Below are positions 59,584 to 64,000 of a stretch of 64,000 nt of DNA, piece by piece. The stretch lies in IMG/VR virus record IMGVR_UViG_3300023210_000013, positions 51,582 through 115,581 of that record; one strand, written 5' to 3'. The DNA is from a virus. The translations under genes were made by a program, and so were the position numbers. Numbering within the stretch: position 1 is the first letter of the stretch; every line of letters begins with the position of its first letter. The notes beneath the pieces were generated by a model, which saw nothing but the letters and a program-made list of their open reading frames with translations, was not told the DNA's origin and searched no databases.

Positions 59584-61590
59584 ATGAATCATTGGGTAAT
59601 GGACTATGAAACATTGTATGATTGTTTTACAGCCGTGTTTGAACACTACAAAACTAAGGAAACTAAAGTTTTTGTAATTAGCAGGTTAAGAAATGATCAG
59701 TCAGAGTTTTTAAGTTTCTTAAAACAAAACATAAATAAAAAAGAGTGGCATATATCCTATAACGGATTAGCATTTGATGCGCAAGTCACTCATTATATAT
59801 TAGATAATGTTGATAGTTGGAAAGACCAAGAAGGTTTAGATCTTGATGGTCATTTAACAGCTAACATAATTTACAAGTTTGCTCAGAGAACAATAACAAA
59901 AAGTAACAATAGAGAGTTTGCTGATTATCCTGAATGGAAAATGCAAATAGGTCAAATAGATTTATTTAAAATGCATCATTGGGACAACCCGGCTAAACGT
60001 TCTAGTCTTAAGTGGATTCAGTATAGCATGGATTGGGATAACATTCTTGATATGCCTATTCACCATGGTTCAGAAATACGTAGTCAAGAACAATTAAATA
60101 CTGTACTAGAATACAATATCAATGATGTTAAATCAACTAAAGAAATTTTTAGTAGATCTACTGACTTGATAAAGTTAAGGAAAGAATTGACTGCTACATA
60201 TGATATAAATCTGTTTAGTGCTTCAGAACCTAGAATTAGTAAAGAACTCTTTGCTTACTACATGTCTGATAAGTTAAACATAAACAAAAGAGATCTTAAA
60301 AAAATGAGAACTTTTAGAAAAAGTATAAAGTTTAAAGACATTATACTTGATTATATAAAGTTTGAATCTCCTGAGTTTAAAGGTTTACTTGAAAGGTTTA
60401 AAGCTGTAGAGTTAAACCCTGATAATTTAAAAGGTGCATTTAAGTACTCTTTAGATTACAAAGGTGTTAAGACTCATTTTGGTGTAGGTGGTGTTCATGG
60501 TGCAAGAAAATCAGGTATCTATGAATCAGATGATGATAATATAATTATGTCATCAGATGTTACTTCCTTCTATCCCAATTTGGTAATTAGAAATAAGTGG
60601 GCACCCGGTCACTTTCCTGTAGATGAATTTTGCAATCAGTATGAATGGTTCTTTGAAGAGCGTAAGAAGATACCTAAGAGCAATCCAATGAATTATGTAT
60701 ATAAGATTATACTAAATTCTACTTTTGGTCTTAGCAATGATGTAAATAGCTTCTTTTATGATCCTGAGCTTACCATGCGCATTACAATTAACGGTCAACT
60801 TAGTTTGATGATGTTATATGAAATGTTAATGGAAAAAATACCTGGAGCAATTCCATTAATGCAAAATACTGATGGTGTAGAAATCAAAATACCTAAAGAG
60901 TATAAAGATGACTACCTTGGTATATGTAAACAATGGGAAGATATCACTAACTTACAGTTAGAACATGATGAATATCAAAAGTTAGTGTTGGGTGATGTAA
61001 ACAATTATATAGGGTTAAACAACTGGAAACAAGTTGATATGAGTATTTGGCGTGATGTTAAAGCTAAAAACCCACATTACAAGTACAAAGTTGATGGAGA
61101 TAAGTTTTTCTTTGCTCCTGCTAAAATGAAAGGTAGATATGACTTTTTTAACTTAGCATTGCATAAAAACAAATCTAAGTTGATTATACCTAAAGCTGTA
61201 TACAATTATTTTATACATGATATATTACCAGAAATTTACTTGAATTCTAATAAAAATATCTTAGATTATTGTATAGGTAGTAAGTCCAAAGGTGATTGGA
61301 AACAAGTAGCTAGAAATATTAAAGATGGAGCTTTTCATGAAGAAGAGTTACAAAAAATAAATAGGTACTATATTTCTAATAACGGAGTTAAAATCATAAA
61401 AGTAAACAAAACAGATGCAAGAGAAATTCAGTTAGAAGCTGGTAAATGGATCCAAAAAGTGTTTAACAATATGAAAATAGAAACGGCCTGGGACAAGTAT
61501 GATATAAACAAGGGGTATTATTTAACTGCTATTGAACAAGAAATCAATAACATTTTAGAAGTACCTAGTAATCAATTAACATTATTCTAA
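59584..61590 (+). CDS. Family B DNA polymerase with 3'-5' exonuclease
   Basis: This 668-residue replicative polymerase has exonuclease motifs DYET (residues 7-10), YNGLAFD near 59 and YNINDV near 178. The polymerase motifs are SSDVTSFYPNL near 323 (motif A), KIILNSTFGLSND near 373 (motif B, K...NS.(Y/F)G) and MQNTDGVE near 424 (motif C). Motif C reads N-T-D instead of the usual D-T-D and keeps the essential second Asp. The enzyme is short for family B, with little room for extra thumb insertions. No separate clamp gene is seen in the window. The stop overlaps the PhoH start by one base. Confidence 0.9.
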   Translation: MNHWVMDYETLYDCFTAVFEHYKTKETKVFVISRLRNDQSEFLSFLKQNINKKEWHISYNGLAFDAQVTHYILDNVDSWKDQEGLDLDGHLTANIIYKFAQRTITKSNNREFADYPEWKMQIGQIDLFKMHHWDNPAKRSSLKWIQYSMDWDNILDMPIHHGSEIRSQEQLNTVLEYNINDVKSTKEIFSRSTDLIKLRKELTATYDINLFSASEPRISKELFAYYMSDKLNINKRDLKKMRTFRKSIKFKDIILDYIKFESPEFKGLLERFKAVELNPDNLKGAFKYSLDYKGVKTHFGVGGVHGARKSGIYESDDDNIIMSSDVTSFYPNLVIRNKWAPGHFPVDEFCNQYEWFFEERKKIPKSNPMNYVYKIILNSTFGLSNDVNSFFYDPELTMRITINGQLSLMMLYEMLMEKIPGAIPLMQNTDGVEIKIPKEYKDDYLGICKQWEDITNLQLEHDEYQKLVLGDVNNYIGLNNWKQVDMSIWRDVKAKNPHYKYKVDGDKFFFAPAKMKGRYDFFNLALHKNKSKLIIPKAVYNYFIHDILPEIYLNSNKNILDYCIGSKSKGDWKQVARNIKDGAFHEEELQKINRYYISNNGVKIIKVNKTDAREIQLEAGKWIQKVFNNMKIETAWDKYDINKGYYLTAIEQEINNILEVPSNQLTLF

Positions 61591-62249
61591 TGGCACAAAA
61601 CGTAGAGAAAAAAGCTCCAAAAGGTTCAGTGAAGTTTACAATAACTCTTTCAGAAGAGCAAAAAGCAGCAAAGGATGCTATATTAAAGCATCCTTTTAAT
61701 TTTATAGTGGGTAATGCAGGTAGTGGTAAAACACTACTTGCAACTCAAGTAGCTCTTGATCAATTTTTTAAACGGAATTACAACAAAATTATCATTACAA
61801 GACCTACAGTGTCTACTGAAGATAATGGTTTTCTTCCTGGTTCAGAAAAAGAAAAAATGGAGCCTTGGTTAGTTCCTATTAGATCTAATATGAGGAAGGT
61901 TTATAACAAACCTGCCATACTAGAAAAAATGGAAAATGAAGAGAAGATTGAATTAGTATCTCTTGCACACTTTAGAGGTAGAACATTTAATAACTCAATA
62001 GTTATTATAGATGAGTTTCAAAATTTAACAAGATCACAACTAGCAATGGTTCTTGGAAGATTAGGTAAAGATTCAACAATGATGCTATGTGGAGATAATC
62101 AACAGATTGATTTAAAAGATAGAAATTATTCTGCTATTAATGAAGTAGCAAAAATAATTGGATCTAAATACGTTAACAAGATTATTTTAACAGATAACCA
62201 CAGACACGAGTCACTAATAGAAGTATTAGAATTATTAAAAAACAATTAA
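61590..62249 (+). CDS. phoH: PhoH-like ATPase
   Basis: The 219-residue protein has the PhoH core: Walker A NAGSGKTLLA near residue 45, an IITRPTVSTEDNGFLPGSEK segment near residue 68 and Walker B VIIDEFQNLT near residue 138. The motif MMLCGDNQQIDL near 167 follows. PhoH is a P-loop ATPase common in phages, with RNA-related helicase or nuclease roles suggested for the family. It sits between polymerase and GroEL, with 1-base and 3-base junctions, so it is cotranscribed with both. Confidence 0.9.
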   Translation: MAQNVEKKAPKGSVKFTITLSEEQKAAKDAILKHPFNFIVGNAGSGKTLLATQVALDQFFKRNYNKIIITRPTVSTEDNGFLPGSEKEKMEPWLVPIRSNMRKVYNKPAILEKMENEEKIELVSLAHFRGRTFNNSIVIIDEFQNLTRSQLAMVLGRLGKDSTMMLCGDNQQIDLKDRNYSAINEVAKIIGSKYVNKIILTDNHRHESLIEVLELLKNN

Positions 62250-63872
<1,623 letters not shown>

Positions 63873-63890
63873 AAAACTAAAAACTAAATT

Positions 63891-64000
63891 ATGGATTATT
63901 TTGAATTAGAATGTGCAGTTGAAAACTGGGCAGAAGAAAAAGGTATTCTTGCTAAAGCTACACCAATGGCCCAGTCATTGAAAACATTAGAAGAAACAAC
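63891..64000 (+). CDS. MazG-like nucleotide pyrophosphohydrolase, 5' end only
   Basis: The frame from ATG 63891 runs off the right edge after about 36 residues. It contains WAEEKGI followed by P-x-x-Q-S-L-K-x-x-E-E, the opening signature of MazG-type pyrophosphohydrolases. These cleave non-canonical or alarmone nucleotides and are frequent in phages. The metal-binding E-x-x-E continuation lies outside the window. Confidence 0.6.
   Translation, partial: MDYFELECAVENWAEEKGILAKATPMAQSLKTLEET

Overview
The window is one contiguous piece of a large, A+T-rich, tailed double-stranded DNA phage that infects a member of the Bacteroidota. The host assignment is an inference. It rests on a GroEL that reads like the Bacteroidota chaperonin, on fibronectin-III and cysteine-rich virion proteins of the kind common in phages of that phylum, and on the lack of clear Shine-Dalgarno sites. 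Gene content and layout resemble crAss-like phages (Crassvirales) or close relatives: two opposed transcription blocks, a large portal and a large terminase, an IHF/HU-like protein and an amidase next to the terminase, and a family B polymerase with DnaB-like helicase, DnaG-like primase, Sak4-like ATPase and UDG. No integrase, repressor-integrase module or tRNA gene was seen, so a lytic lifestyle is likely.

Block 1 (1-35,933, minus strand) is the late region. Read in the direction of transcription (right to left) it holds small basic and acidic proteins, an endolysin, an IHF-like protein, a zinc ribbon, a PD-(D/E)XK nuclease, GroES, the terminase large subunit, portal, acidic scaffold-like protein, major capsid protein, neck/connector-like proteins, an abundant 407-residue structural protein, a long series of fibers (two with collagen-like Gly-X-Y tracts), FN3 proteins, a calcineurin-like phosphoesterase and further structural proteins that run off the left edge. 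An 11-base element, TWGTATATTAT on the coding strand, recurs about 32-65 nt upstream of five late genes and looks like a phage promoter. Strong hairpin-plus-T-run terminators close several late units.

The divergent control region (about 35,934-39,834) holds two tandem paralogous early genes with unusually G+C-rich flanks, several tiny membrane, lipoprotein or unknown genes, and about 1 kb of non-coding DNA packed with inverted repeats. The latter is best read as a set of structured RNAs. Two compact domains are each closed by a 12-bp helix (37,370-37,607). A further stretch of about 710 nt (38,058-38,768) is divided by two terminator-like hairpins. This is the strongest candidate for something undescribed in the window.

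Block 2 (39,835-64,000, plus strand) is the early/replication region: winged-helix regulator, HNH protein, SF2 helicase, a UDG homologue lacking its catalytic loop, a stand-alone DnaA domain IV protein, DnaB-like helicase, Sak4-like ATPase, SSB-like protein, primase, RusA resolvase, a four-gene VWA/AAA+ module with two paralogous partners, RecE-like nuclease, family B DNA polymerase, PhoH, GroEL and the start of a MazG-like gene. One minus-strand gene (45,099-45,503) interrupts this block. The chaperonin pair is split: GroES lies in the late block and GroEL at the far end of the early block.
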